From the NCBI GenBank assembly GCA_005408345.1, contig SEMN01000330.1, forward strand, positions 310,001-374,000: a DNA stretch of 64,000 nt, in the 5' to 3' direction. The notes beneath the pieces are model-generated. The model was given only the letters and a program-made list of their open reading frames with translations. It was not told where the DNA came from and did no database searches. The position numbers and the translations under genes were made by a program. Positions 48,661 through 60,085 of the stretch are shown here, one piece after another (the first letter of the stretch is position 1; every line of letters begins with the position of its first letter). Source of the DNA: Macquaria australasica (Eukaryota > Chordata > Actinopteri > Centrarchiformes > Percichthyidae).

Positions 48661-50800
48661 ATAAAAACTGTTCACAAATGATGGTGATGCTTCGACTTGC
48701 TGGCAGGGTGCTGGCTTTATCACAGAATTGATGGTAGGTGGCTGTTTCTGGAAATTATGCTACAGAAATAAGGGGACCTGGCCTCCCTTACAGCTTTATG
48801 CTAAGTGTCTGTTTCCCGGCCAGTCCCATACGATGATTAAACTCAGTGTATTGATGAATATGCATATAATCTTTGCTAGCATGGTTATCTAACCAAAAAC
48901 ATTGTTTCCTGCTATACTTCTGCAATATCTTCCGCAAACTTCAATTAACTTGATAATGATATTATTTGACATAGTAACTGACATCTTTTGTCTTCAAATG
49001 GTTGACTACACGTTTTGGAAGGATCTCTTTTACAAAGATGATCACAGACACAAAGCAAAGCATTCTAATGAGAGCAGGGCAATCAACAAACATCAACATT
49101 GTGCTCTGCCTCTCATCCCATCTGTGTGTCAGCATTATCCAGGCTGTCAGCCCAGAGACCTTGTCTGTCAGGAGTAGGATGCAGAGTCTCCCTGGGCTTT
49201 GAAGATACCTTGTTTCCATGCCAACCATCTGTTAACTCATATCCTTCAGCTTGCCCTCACACTCCTCCTTTCGGGAAAATCACATCTGATCTGATGGAGA
49301 CATCGCCCTCGAAAGAGTCTCCGAGGGCTGCCGTGACACGTTATGTGTGACGTTTTGTTGTGAAACTAAACTCTGTTTTGTGTTATTGAAAATAACAGCT
49401 GACTTATTGGCTCTAGTCAAAGCTGCTTCCTTGCTCAATGAGAAAGTCATCTCATTTTAGACAAGGCTAAAACCAAACCTCCAAATCATGAAGCAATATA
49501 TGTACACAAAAGAAGGTAGACCAGCCTCTTCAGCTAAAATAAATAAAATACTAGTGAAACACAGCATAATGCTTGGCCAATATAGGCAGTGAGATACAAG
49601 CTTGTAATTTGGCCTCTGAGGCCATACAAATACTACAGTTTGTGTAGAACCGCAGAACCATAATGTAAGGAGATACTCTACTTAGCCAGATGGACTCAGC
49701 TATTAGAAAGTGATTCAACATGAGCTGGATTCTTAATTTATTGATTTTAATTTTGAACTGTTGCACTTTCAACACATTGAGCACTTGGCAATGCAGTAAC
49801 AGGGTTACAGTAAGCACATGACAGGCAGATCTGTAAGAGCACAATAAAACCCTGAAAATAAACAGAATCAGTCACCAAACTCAACCGTAACCAGTAACCT
49901 GCCATTAGGCTAAGGAAACAGTTGGCAAGGTTGGCAACCGCCTGTAAATGCCAAACACAGAGATATATAGAACTAAAACTGAAGCTAAGCCAAAAACTGT
50001 TGTCGCAGATGCTGAAGATGGAGCAATCAGGAAAACACTGACTCTCTGGGGTTCGAAAGCAAGTATTCATGACTAAAAGAGACCAATATAATACCATAAA
50101 TGTTAGAACTAGTTCAGTCAAAGCAAGTCATCTCGCACAAGAAATCAATATCAGTATCTTGTCTGGAGTAAACACAAGTAATAACAATAGCATTAGCATG
50201 AATGGTTTTCAACCTGCGATGCAGTTGTGGTCAGAAATTAAACTTTGAAAAAAATTCAGGAAGATACATTTTTTATATACAAGCTCTGTTTATATTAGGA
50301 ATACACTGATCAAATACCTGACACCAATTCTGATACAAAATCTCCATCCGATACACCAACACTGTTTTAGGCTTGAGCAAATTTCTTATTTCATTATTTA
50401 AATTTTTTAAGTTAATAAAATTGCATTGTTACAATGTATAATGACAGTAACTAAAAAACTGTATTTAATCCTTTTCATTCGGATCTGGCAGATGCCAGAT
50501 TTGTTTAATAAAATTAGCAAAGTGTCAATACCAATGTAGTGAATCTGATGATCATGTCACCATGTCTTAGCCAATATGCTAATTTCCTGCATTTCCTGTC
50601 ATCTCAATCTCTATCATGTTAGTATTCTAATGTTGGCATCCTACTGTAAAAAGCTAACATTCTGAACTTTATATACTGAAGCGTAATATGCAGACATGCT
50701 CACAATGGCAACATGTTGGCATCAAAATTGTAATGTTATGACTAAGAATCTCATATGTTTCTGAAAACCTAGATATATCCAACTTAATTATTTATTTATT
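48661..50800. other. No gene seen; GCTAACATG-type low-complexity patch at 50560-50740
   Basis: The 50560-50740 stretch repeats TATGCTAAT, GCTAACATTC and CATGCTCACAATGGCAACATG motifs typical of fish dispersed-repeat tails. The rest is unassigned. Confidence 0.4.
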
Positions 50801-50804
50801 TATT

Positions 50805-50965
50805 TGCTCGGTCCTTGAGTTGGACATTAACATCACGAGGGTTAAGGGCTCACTTCCCACGTGGCCTAGTCTTACCAAAACAATTGAATGCATCCATGGC
50901 GCGTTCGTGCTGTCTGGATAAAAGCATCCATCGAATGGCATTCAGAGTGATATAAATGTAACAGA
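50805..50965 (+). mobile_element. tRNA-derived SINE, decayed
   Basis: GAGGGTTAAGGGCTCACTTCCCACGTGG (50837-50863, in two parts) looks like a decayed B-box arm of a tRNA-like head. Further on, TGTCTGGATAAAAGCATCC...TCGAATGGCA (50910-50940) matches the TGGATAAAAGCGTCTGCTAAATG-type 3' region of fish SINEs. It ends in ATATAAATGTAA. A TTTA tandem lies just before it. The family is not assigned. Confidence 0.55.
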
Positions 50966-51929
50966 GTGAGAAACGCTTCCAGGAACACCGACAGGGAAAA
51001 CATTAGACAACATTACCAAATAACTGTCCATCAATAACAGGCTGGACATGACGTCTCTCTCTAGTTCAATAGTGCAACAACAGGAAGGAGGGTACTGTTT
51101 TTCTGCCTATACAGTATGTATGCACACATCCCGCTCTCATTGTGTTGATCCTTCTCACTGCCTGTTTACTCTGTCTGTCCATCAACATCATCATAATATA
51201 TTCTCACTCTGTGTGTGGGTTTGCCTCATGTTTATATCTGTCGTTGCTCTCTCTCTGTCTGTTACATGCACTGCACTCCTTTATATTTCATCTGGCATTT
51301 TCTCAATCATTTATCGCTCACTATTGCTCTCTGTATTTGTTTCCAAATAAATATAAAGCAAATTATAAAATGTAAAAGAAAACAAGATGCTGCTACTGGA
51401 TGCCTCTTTAATGGTATAGACATATAAAGCTGTACTAATAAGTATTTTTATATTAACAATGGGTCAAATGACTGTGTAATGTGAAATGGGTCAGTTGTAG
51501 TGTTGAACACAGAGAATTATCACCCAACTCCAGACCTGCCAACACTCCCATTATTTCGGGTTTCTCCATCATTTCAAGGCCATCTCCCAGCACCCTCAGG
51601 TTCTGTTGTTTCTCCCGGGTTTCTCCAGTAATTTGCATGGCCCTCAAACTTTATTATGAATAATCATCATACACAGATCCATAAGTTTTGTATGTTTGTC
51701 TGACATCACCCAAGTTGCCAGAACATCTATGAAACACAATCTACACACATAATCCACACACTACATACAACTTCAACCCATCTGTCACCACAACCTGGCA
51801 ACCCAATTCAAGGGGCATGTGCGCTGCTGTCAAAATGTCAGGGCAGGATGGTGTTCCACCTAAAAAATCTGACACAGTAGGGTAGTATGAGTTATACCTA
51901 CCTTGGTATAACTAAGTACGAAGAGCTCT
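50966..51929. other. No gene seen
   Basis: The stretch 51530-51640 (GACCTGCCAACACTCCCATT, TTTCTCCCGGGTTTCTCC) resembles a fish repeat fragment. Otherwise unassigned. Confidence 0.35.
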
Positions 51930-52490
51930 AAATGCAACTAAGAGAACATTTTATAATTTCCAAATTACAACTAAAATCTGGCTTAAAACATTTGATATTG
52001 TCATCCAGCCCATTGTGCTGTATGATCGTGAAGGATGCTAGACCCGTTGGGACTAACATCCAGCAGAAGCTTTACATGCAGAATTCTGCAGATACATTTT
52101 ACACGTACACAGAAAAACACGTGAACAACAAATGCATGTAGAGCAGAATTAGGCAGATACCCACTGATAATTAACATTCAAAAGAGAACACTCAATTTTT
52201 TAATCACCTTAAATGCAGCCCCCTTGACACACCCTCCATTCCAAAGCCCTCCAACCCCAAGAGCTGAGCCCAGAAAGGAGTCCCCTATGTCACTTGGTGC
52301 TGAGACTAAGTGCCCCCTCTCAGACACACTCCGACCAGTCTCACAACAACACTGCTTTACAAACACCAATCAGAGGAAACCAAAAATTATAACGCAATGT
52401 AAAGAAACCTATTTGCAAACATTGGAAAAAAGAAACAAAAAGCCAAAGTAGATTTAGAATGTTATCTGGCCCTGGAAAGAGATTAAGACT
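51930..52490 (+). mobile_element. LINE ORF2 C-terminal fragment, multiply frameshifted
   Basis: Pieces in three plus frames match, in order, the post-RT part of a fish endonuclease-reverse-transcriptase LINE. These are WLKTFDIVIQPIVLY (51980-52024), HPAEALHAEFCRYILHVHRK (52061-52120), AELGRYPLIINIQKR (52144-52188), and near the end CKETYLQTLEKRNKK with LECYLALERD (52400-52485). No catalytic RT motif is left. The clade is uncertain and differs from the CR1/L2-type copies. Confidence 0.7.
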
Positions 52491-54368
52491 TGAATTTGTT
52501 TATAGTAAAAAACAGTGTTAATGTGTTTTGTAGATGTATTGTTAATAGTTTTTCACTTAATAGTTTATTTAGTTTACAAAACAAAAAAAAAATAAGAAAA
52601 GGGGGAGTAAAGAAGGATAAAGTGATTGCCTGTCCTATACTGGAATACTACCGTACCAAGGTTTTCTGTATGTCAGTTAGTTTTTGGTAATGTGACAACT
52701 TTATTTAGGAAAATACACTGTGTGAGCACATTATACACTAAAATAATAAAGGGGTTAAATTTTGACACAGGACCCCTCTACAAGACTTTCTGATACTGTA
52801 CCTTAATGGTGCAAATACCCATACACATTTGCAAGTAATCAAATGACTAAAAAGCAACTGACACACAGTGAACCTGGGGCTGCCTTGAGGCAATTGCCAA
52901 TTTTCCTTGTTTAGTAACCCAACCTTTGCAAAGGAAGTGAATGTAAAGTAGCAGAAAGTGTAGGGAGGGAGGATCGGTAAGAGATGGAAGGGAGACTTTA
53001 TCTAGAGATGAAGCAGAGGCTGAAAAAGGAGAAAAGTGGAGACAGATGGTTTCTTTAAAGAATAGTGTAATGTAATGTAGTGAGCACATTAAAAGAAAGG
53101 CAAGTGGCTGATGAGATATAATCCAGGAAGTCCAGTTTGAGTAATACATCAATGAGTCTTAAGATTTATAAGGTAGCAAAGCTGCACAACGGTTTATAGC
53201 ACTGAGACAGAATTTTACAACTCTTGAAAGTTATTACAGCAACAATCATTTTATCCTCCATTGCAGTGATTGTGTTGTAAACAGCAGAATTATGTCAGTC
53301 ACATTACAAAGTAATCCATCAGGAATGTGCACTTGCACAAATTTGATTGGAACACTCGATGCATTGATGACATTCCATTTTGTTGTGGCATAAGTTGAAC
53401 CAGGCAACATTTTTGCCCTGCGAGCTCTCTGCCACCCTGAGTGAACACGGTGGTTTTATTGAAATAAATAAGAGGGCTGTGTTTTTGATACCTAATGTCA
53501 GTCTGAACATGGCCTTAAAGTAAAGGGAGAAGCCTGAGTGGCCGAAGGAGGAGGAGAAGGAGTTGAGCAGTCAAGCGAAGTGACCCAACAACCAGGACGT
53601 GAGCTGGAAACACATTCCAGAGGGCATGTGTTTATCCCTGAGAGACTGAAAGAGAGGTAAAATGGGGACGAGAGGTTGAGAGAATATTGAGGTAGGAAGA
53701 AAACAACATGGTGATGACAGAAAGCAAAGGAGCAAATGTGTTGTAAGAGAGGTAATGTAGAGGGAAAAGTTGAGGGAGAGCAGAGAGACATTAAAGAGAA
53801 GAAGAAGAAGAAGAAGAAGGAGGACAGAAAGAAATTAGAGAGAAGAAGTAATAGAGAGAAACATAAAAGGAGAATATTTTATCCGTAAGGGAGACCCAAG
53901 ATTTAGCTTTAAAGCTTTGAGTGCATTTGTTTGGTGAAGTGAAACTGTTTGTGTGATTTAGAGTGAGACAGAGAGAATGTGTTCGGGAATGCGTTCATCC
54001 CTTAAATCAAGAGATTTGACGTCAGTTTCTAAGGAGAAAAAAATAAGTGACTTAGAGCATTTAATGAGCGCATAGCAGAACAGGAGCTCAGCCGACCGGA
54101 TAATGCTTTGTTAAGGAGACGCTGATTGGCCTGCAGGCTAAATCCCCCACCAGACACATGACAATAATGAGGTCTTTTGTTAAGTAACAAGTGAGGGATC
54201 ATAAGACAGAGTGGACAGAAATGATGAATGATGTTCTTAATTGTTTATAAGTGGAGGGTTTTGTTTGTGTGTGTGGAGCAAAGTGTTAAAGCTGAACAGG
54301 GATACTTTGCACATTTAAATGCAGAACATGTAGCCTATGTGATAAATATTATATGATCTGAGGTTATG
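52491..54368. other. No gene seen; purine-rich stretch with (GAA)n
   Basis: GA-rich tract at 53640-53870 including (GAA)n at 53797-53819. The long minus-strand frame there (53498-53791) is just the pyrimidine-rich complement. Confidence 0.5.
53797..53819 (+). repeat. (GAA)n microsatellite
   Basis: About seven GAA units within a longer purine-rich stretch. Confidence 0.9.
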
Positions 54369-55180
54369 TTAAAGGAATATTTTGACGTTTTGGGAAATAC
54401 ACTTATTTGCTCTCTTGCCAAGAGTTGTATGAGAAGATCGATACGACTCAAAGGGGCTTTATTGGCATGGGAACAAATTGCCAAAGCAAGTGTGAAATAA
54501 AAACACGTACATAAACAGAGGAATTGTGATTCTCTCTCTCTCTGCTCTAGAGATGGATTGAAATCTGATTTGAATTATTCAAACCACCTCGGCATGTCAA
54601 GATGCATTCTAGTCAGATAAAAACAGGCTATCCACACGCTGGGTCTGTTACTCTGAAACTGATGATGTTAATTTCAGCGACAGGGAGAAAAGCGGCTCCT
54701 GTGATTTCAACTTATACGATCATACAGAAGGCTAAAAAATAAAACTCTTCTCCATAAATGCAATTCATTCATGTGTTGATTGGTGTTAGCTTATGGAGAG
54801 TTGTTAGTGTTAGCTAGCTAGCTATTGCTAACTGTTAATTGTTGTAACTATACTGCTAAAGTCCATAAGTTATTATTTCTCTGGCATTTTTGGCAGTTAC
54901 CAAACAACTTCAACCCTCTGGACTGGAGTAGGATCAACCCTGATTTGCATGTAGCCTAGGAAAACCAAGACGGATTACAGATTTATGATCTGGCCAATTT
55001 GTGTCAAAATGTATACATAATGTGTATGTGAAAGTGTCTTAAATCTCATCTGGATTTTAACTGGATACACTTGAAATGACGAGTGTAAATGGGCTAAGGT
55101 AATCACCTCCTGTCTCCAGCTAAGATATGAGTGGCATTAAACTTCTCATCTAACTCTCTGCAAGAAAGCAAATAAGTGTG
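54369..55180. mobile_element. TIR MITE interrupted by another repeat
   Basis: The left end TTAAAGGAATATTTTGACG is followed by an arm at 54399-54437 that is the inverted complement of 55142-55180. Shared core: ACTTATTTGC, CTCTTGCC/CTTTCTTGC, GAGTT..ATGAGAAG, about 90 percent alike. The outermost right end is lost. The interior is mostly the unrelated repeat at 54590-55091. I recall this TIR from a widespread teleost MITE. Confidence 0.65.
54590..55091 (+). mobile_element. Non-autonomous TIR repeat, copy 2 (sister of 19164-19868)
   Basis: It shares ordered blocks with 19384-19868 in the same orientation: GGGAGAAAAGC, GATCATACAGAA, GTGTTAGCTTATGGA, GCATTTTTGGCAGTTACC, CTGGACTGGAGTA, CATCTGGATTTTA. 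It ends GAGTGTAAATG at 55091, like copy 1. The left end is eroded. It lies between the arms of the MITE at 54369-55180. Confidence 0.65.
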
Positions 55181-58100
55181 TGTAACGTTTAGTGGTCAAA
55201 ATGGTTATTCTGTGAACATGAGATTGAAAAAGGATTTTATTTATTTTAAGAAAAGAAAGTTCTTGTGCTAGGTTCACAGAACGTTCATGATTCATGAAAA
55301 AACAAAAACCAAATGTTCCAAATTGCACCAAAAATCCAGAAATCCTGCCACATAGTGTCTGTGACGGCACATTACCTTCATATGCATGCTGGTAGATCAT
55401 GAGATAAACACTTTGCTGCCACCAGTGGTCAAAACTGCACAGGGTGTACATGAGCAAAAAATTATTTTTAGTCCAAGTTACCAAAACGTTTCTCAGTCTC
55501 TAAGTTTCTGGAGTACAAGAGAAAGTGTTTCTGGTCCTTATGAGAAACTTGGACAAATTAATGTCACTCATGACACGTCAAGAGCTCCATATACAGTATA
55601 GCCTCTTGTGCATAAAGTTCTGACACTGGCAGAACCTTGCAGCCTTTTCTGCACCAAAGATTGCCTCTAGATGTTTGTTTGACGTGCTATTCGCTGTACT
55701 GCTGTACATGCTTTGTAGGTCTTGCCTCTCAGGAGTATAAAGATAAGAATTTAACTGTATTAAAGTCAACATGTCACACACCTTGCAGTATTGTGACAGG
55801 TATCCTCGGTACATGTAAAAAAAATGTGTGTTTCATGCATGGACAGAGTAACAGACTCTGGAGAACACGACTCTCTCCCAGAATGCTCTGCAAAACACAG
55901 ACTCTGCCATGGTAACAGATTGACTTTCTGTCGTACGCTCTGCAGCAATGATTATTACCATGGCAACATCATCAAAAGTTGCATGGCAACAATCATAAGC
56001 GTGCCAGCTAGATCTGAACAGTAATGCCTTTCCTATCCTTCTTTTATCATTTTCATTCTCTGCAGAGAGAATGATAATACCATGGTTTAACATCACATGT
56101 CATCATATTGCTTCTTTCTTGTTATGGCACAAGCCTATTTAACTGCAGGCTGTTATGAAAATGTAATATGAAAGCTTAACTGCCACATTTTTGCCTTTAC
56201 ATTACTGTTTAAATTCAAATTATATCTGTTGCTCTATAAAGCATAAAGGTAATATGACAACATTAAACAAAAGACACATTTATTGTTCAAGGTTGAATTT
56301 AGATCATAAAACACAGTGCAGCAGCAATATTACAACAGGACATCCTGACCCTTTTTTTTGATAAACCATAAAATTGTTTCAGGCACCACTGCCAACTCCA
56401 CTTCTTTCCACACTTTCAGTTTAGTTTCTAACAGTGCCTGGGTTTTGGCTTCAAACGTGCATTAAGCAAAATGTTTGTTAATGTTAAATCAAATGCAATG
56501 TAAAGTTCTTCCTCATACTGTGAAACCTGCAGAGATGAAACACTGCAGTTGTTAGCCCTATTCAGCTCATGTGTTTCTCCTGCTGCACACAGACTGTATA
56601 GGTGAATCTCTCGGCTCTCAACACCCCACGTAAAGCAATCGCCAGTCGTGTCAACCTGGGTCAGACTGGCTGAGTAAATGCTACTAGCACCAAACCTAGC
56701 AACAAAACAAGTGGTTGGTGAAGAAAGTGGAACACCTAGCAGCTCAAGAGACAAATATACTGTATATTTTTTCCTCAGGAGTTGGAGGAGACCAACCCAG
56801 ACCTAAAAGGAGAGTGAACATTTGACTTATATTCATAACGAGGACAGTAACATGAGTCCAAATGCTCATACTAATGGTGCTCCATATCTACTTGAAGTAG
56901 TACCTTGTTTTCTAACCTGTTAGTCGTGACAGCTCTTTTTGGGGGGTTATTTCTGCCCTCTAGTGGTCAGAAAATGCAGCTTTAAGCAAACACAGTATTT
57001 CCTTTGAATAACAGGTCTTAATTTGTCTCTAAGATTTTAGTGATATAATGCACTGATGTCCAAAAAATAAGATGTGCTACATTTCAGGGTATTTGGGGCA
57101 TTTGGCTATCGCTATTTGGTTCACAGTTATTAGGTTGTGGTTGTGTGGTAGCAACAGTAGCATATGAGCAAGGGCTGTTTCCAAAAGCTCTTCTTGGTGT
57201 TGTATTCAAGAATACTCCAACAACAAGAACTAATAGTCAGATGCCATAGAACTACATTGACAAGCTCTGTTGTTGGGAATAAGCAAATATGGATATAGAA
57301 TTGCACAAGTAAATTTGCGCATTTCTTGGATGGATTACCAATCACTAGCACGTCTGAAGCCTGTGCAAGTGTCACTAAAATCAGTGGAAGGCAATGGCTG
57401 CTTGGAATGTAGGACATTAATATAACATATTTTTTCGTGTGCTTTCAAAGAAGGCGTTTCTATAAATCATACATGATTTTTAGTTAAAGAGCTAAAATGT
57501 GCAAGAAAGGGTAGTATGGTCCTTTAAATAATCCTGTTGTCATGACCAGAGGTATCTGTATGACTGTTCGGAGCTGCATGAAACCATGCATGAATGAGAT
57601 GGAGAATCAGGCTGACTAATGAGATTGTGTGCTAAGTTGTGGGGTGAAAGATGGGTTTAGCTCCATAGGGGATAAAAGCTCCAACCTTTAAACAACGTCA
57701 AAAGGTTTTACTGTCCAGCTACTGTTTCTATTAAAGAGCATGAGCCCACTGTCAATGCCTACGCTTTGTTCCAGGAACATGATTGAACAGCTGATACTTC
57801 TGTTTCTGTTACTTCTGCATCTCAAACATGCTATCATATCTATCTATATATATGTAAAGGAAATGACACGATGGATTAATAGAGTGCATGAACAGCAAAC
57901 TGCAAGTTGGACTGAAATATCACGTTTTTATCTCTCCCTTTATTATTATCTGCCACATGTATGAATGTGTAAATGATGTCCTTCCTTCTTTCCTTCCCTA
58001 AAGAAATAGAATAAATAAAGGTATCTTCACTCAGCTCTCGTCTAATTATAAAACATTTTTTATGCTCAGAAACTAACCGACCCCCCCTTGTTTGTAATGC

Positions 58101-58446
58101 TGGTGTTTACTAGGAAGTGGTGCATTTATTTCAGTTTAATCCCCCCCTTCTGGCTGGCCAGGGCAGTCAGATGACAGGCGCTAATCTCTGGACTGCCTGC
58201 CTGACTGACTGCCTGCTTACTAATATGGGATTAAAACCTAGCACGCCTCCATTACGTAGCAGGCCCTCAACCCATCAAGTGGGGTGAGTGGAGATGAAAC
58301 CCTGATGAACTGAGGCAAGGAGATGATGAGCTGTGTCATTTCTTTTTCACCTCCTACCACTTTCATTCTCTCGAAGCCCTCTTTCTCTGTATATGTTTGT
58401 GTTCCTTCTCTTCTGTAATATTTCAAGCACTTTATCTCGGATTTGA
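55181..58446. other. No gene seen
   Basis: About 3.3 kb of unassigned AT-rich sequence with chance frames only. C-rich runs lie at about 58081-58087 and 58141-58147. Confidence 0.45.
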
Positions 58447-59065
58447 AGGGCCTTTTCACACCTGAAAGTCCGAACAAAGGTTCGTATTTTTGTTACATTG
58501 TATACATTTGATCCAGTTAGTTTTGGTTTCACATTGCAATTATGCAATTGCACTGAATAACTATACATGACATGTCCTGTCCGTCATACATGAGCTGTGT
58601 CTCCCTATACTTGCAATTGATTGGTTTGTAGACGGCTGTGCGCCTGACCTCAGCGGGTAGCCTTCTCTTGCAGTTTGAATGAATGGAGAAAAATGAATGA
58701 ATAGATTTATTTTGTTGCCACTATAATAATAATTATAATTAATAATTTGGTCTCCTCCTCACCCCCCATGTGCTACCACGGCTCATTTTGTTTTGTTGCA
58801 TTGTTTTTCCCTTTTTCCGGTCCTGACGATAGCCTGCCAGAACTTCCTGTAATTGGTCCGAAAGTCCAAATCATTCAAAAAATCTTTTCACACTAGAAAC
58901 AAACCGAACCATGGTTCAATTCGATCTGGACTGAGACTACTTCTTTTTGTCGGACCAAGGTCCGGTTGTTTGGTCCGGGGAGGTTTCACACCTGTAATTT
59001 TGGTTCTGGTCAAAGTGAAAAGTCCAAAAGTCCAGACCAAACGAGGTAGGTGTCAAAGGACCCTA
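58447..59065. mobile_element. hAT-like non-autonomous element
   Basis: Left end AGGGCCTTTTCACACCTGAA and right end, read inward on the other strand, AGGGTCCTTTGACACCTACC are imperfect TIRs. A second TTTCACACCTG motif lies inside near 58984. The ORF 58853-59116 overlaps the right end and is not a transposase. No clean 8-bp duplication was seen, so the hAT assignment rests on the ends. Confidence 0.65.
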
Positions 59066-59319
59066 AATTGCATTGATAAACCTGAGGAGGCTGCCACAGA
59101 ATCACATGATTTGTAACGGCAAACAACTAATTCCTGTAGGAACACATTTGCAGGTATGACAAAATGTATATTCTGTTAAAGAATAAAATCTGTATTTTCT
59201 TAAATGTGATTTTTTCCATAATTGTATACTCATCGAAAATTTAAAGCATTCTTGTCATAGCTATTAGGTCTTAATTTGTTTGCATAACTTTTTTTCTTGT
59301 CAGTTAGTCTTCCTGTCAT

Positions 59320-59500
59320 TTCAGTGCCTGCTATTCCCTTCCAGCCCAGCAGTCCTTAGTGTTTACCACCTGTAGTCATCACCTGACTTTCACCCCACTT
59401 GTGCACCTGTTCCCTATTCCTTAATCAGCTCCCCAGCACATATACTGGCCACTTTCCCTCAGTTCTCTGCCATGAACCATCTCTTACAGTCATTGTTGGA
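59320..59500 (+). repeat. LTR-like fragment (candidate)
   Basis: CACCTGTTCCCTATTCC...AATCAGCTCCCCAGCACATATACTGGCC resembles U3/TATA regions of fish gypsy-type LTRs, with a layout like the solo LTR at 13551-13979. No ends or duplication are visible. Confidence 0.3.
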
Positions 59501-59839
59501 TTATTTTAACCATGAGAGTGATAGTTTCCTAAAATTAACCAGAACTTTATCTTAACTAGACCACAGAAGAGCAGAAAAAGCTCATATGAATTGTTGGTGT
59601 AACAGTCACTGACAAGTAACCTATTTTGTCATTTAGGTATGTTGACTTGATGAGGGAAACGTTCAGAGAAATAGCAAGTGAGCATAGTCAATGTGAAATG
59701 TCATTGAGAAAGAAAGGGATGAACTGAATCACTGACTTTAGCATGTAGGGTGTAATTAGCTTCAGTCAAATGTAGGTGTTACTGGCCTATGTGCCAGTGT
59801 TGTCAATATATTCAGCCATGCTACTGGAATGCCTCTATG

Positions 59840-60085
59840 TATGGCAATGTTGGTCTGTTCACCACTTTGGTCCAGACTGAAATATCTCAACAATTATTGG
59901 ATGGGTTGCCAAGATTTTTTTTTACAGACATTCATGTTCCCCAGAGGATGAATCCTAATGACTTTGGTGATCCCCTGACTTTTCCTTTATCACCACCATG
60001 AGGTTGACTTTGTGGCTTTGAGTGACATCTCTAGACAGCTATTGGAGGGATTGCCATGACAGTTGGTACACACATTCATGCATTA
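59840..60085 (+). repeat. Teleost dispersed repeat with internal direct repeat
   Basis: CACTTTGGTCCAGACTGAAA, then two related units. Unit one (about 59891-59936) is ATTATTGGATGGGTTGCCAAG with CAGACATTCATG. Unit two (about 60039-60082) is CTATTGGAGGGATTGCCATG with CACACATTCATG. The intervening ACTTTGGTGATCCCCTGACT and CACCACCATGAGGTTGAC are as I recall from a very common fish repeat. Nothing here is coding. Confidence 0.6.

Noticed and set aside
53498..53791. Minus-strand 97-residue Ser/Leu/Phe-rich frame
   Set aside because: Complement of a purine-rich low-complexity tract, with no domain or start context.
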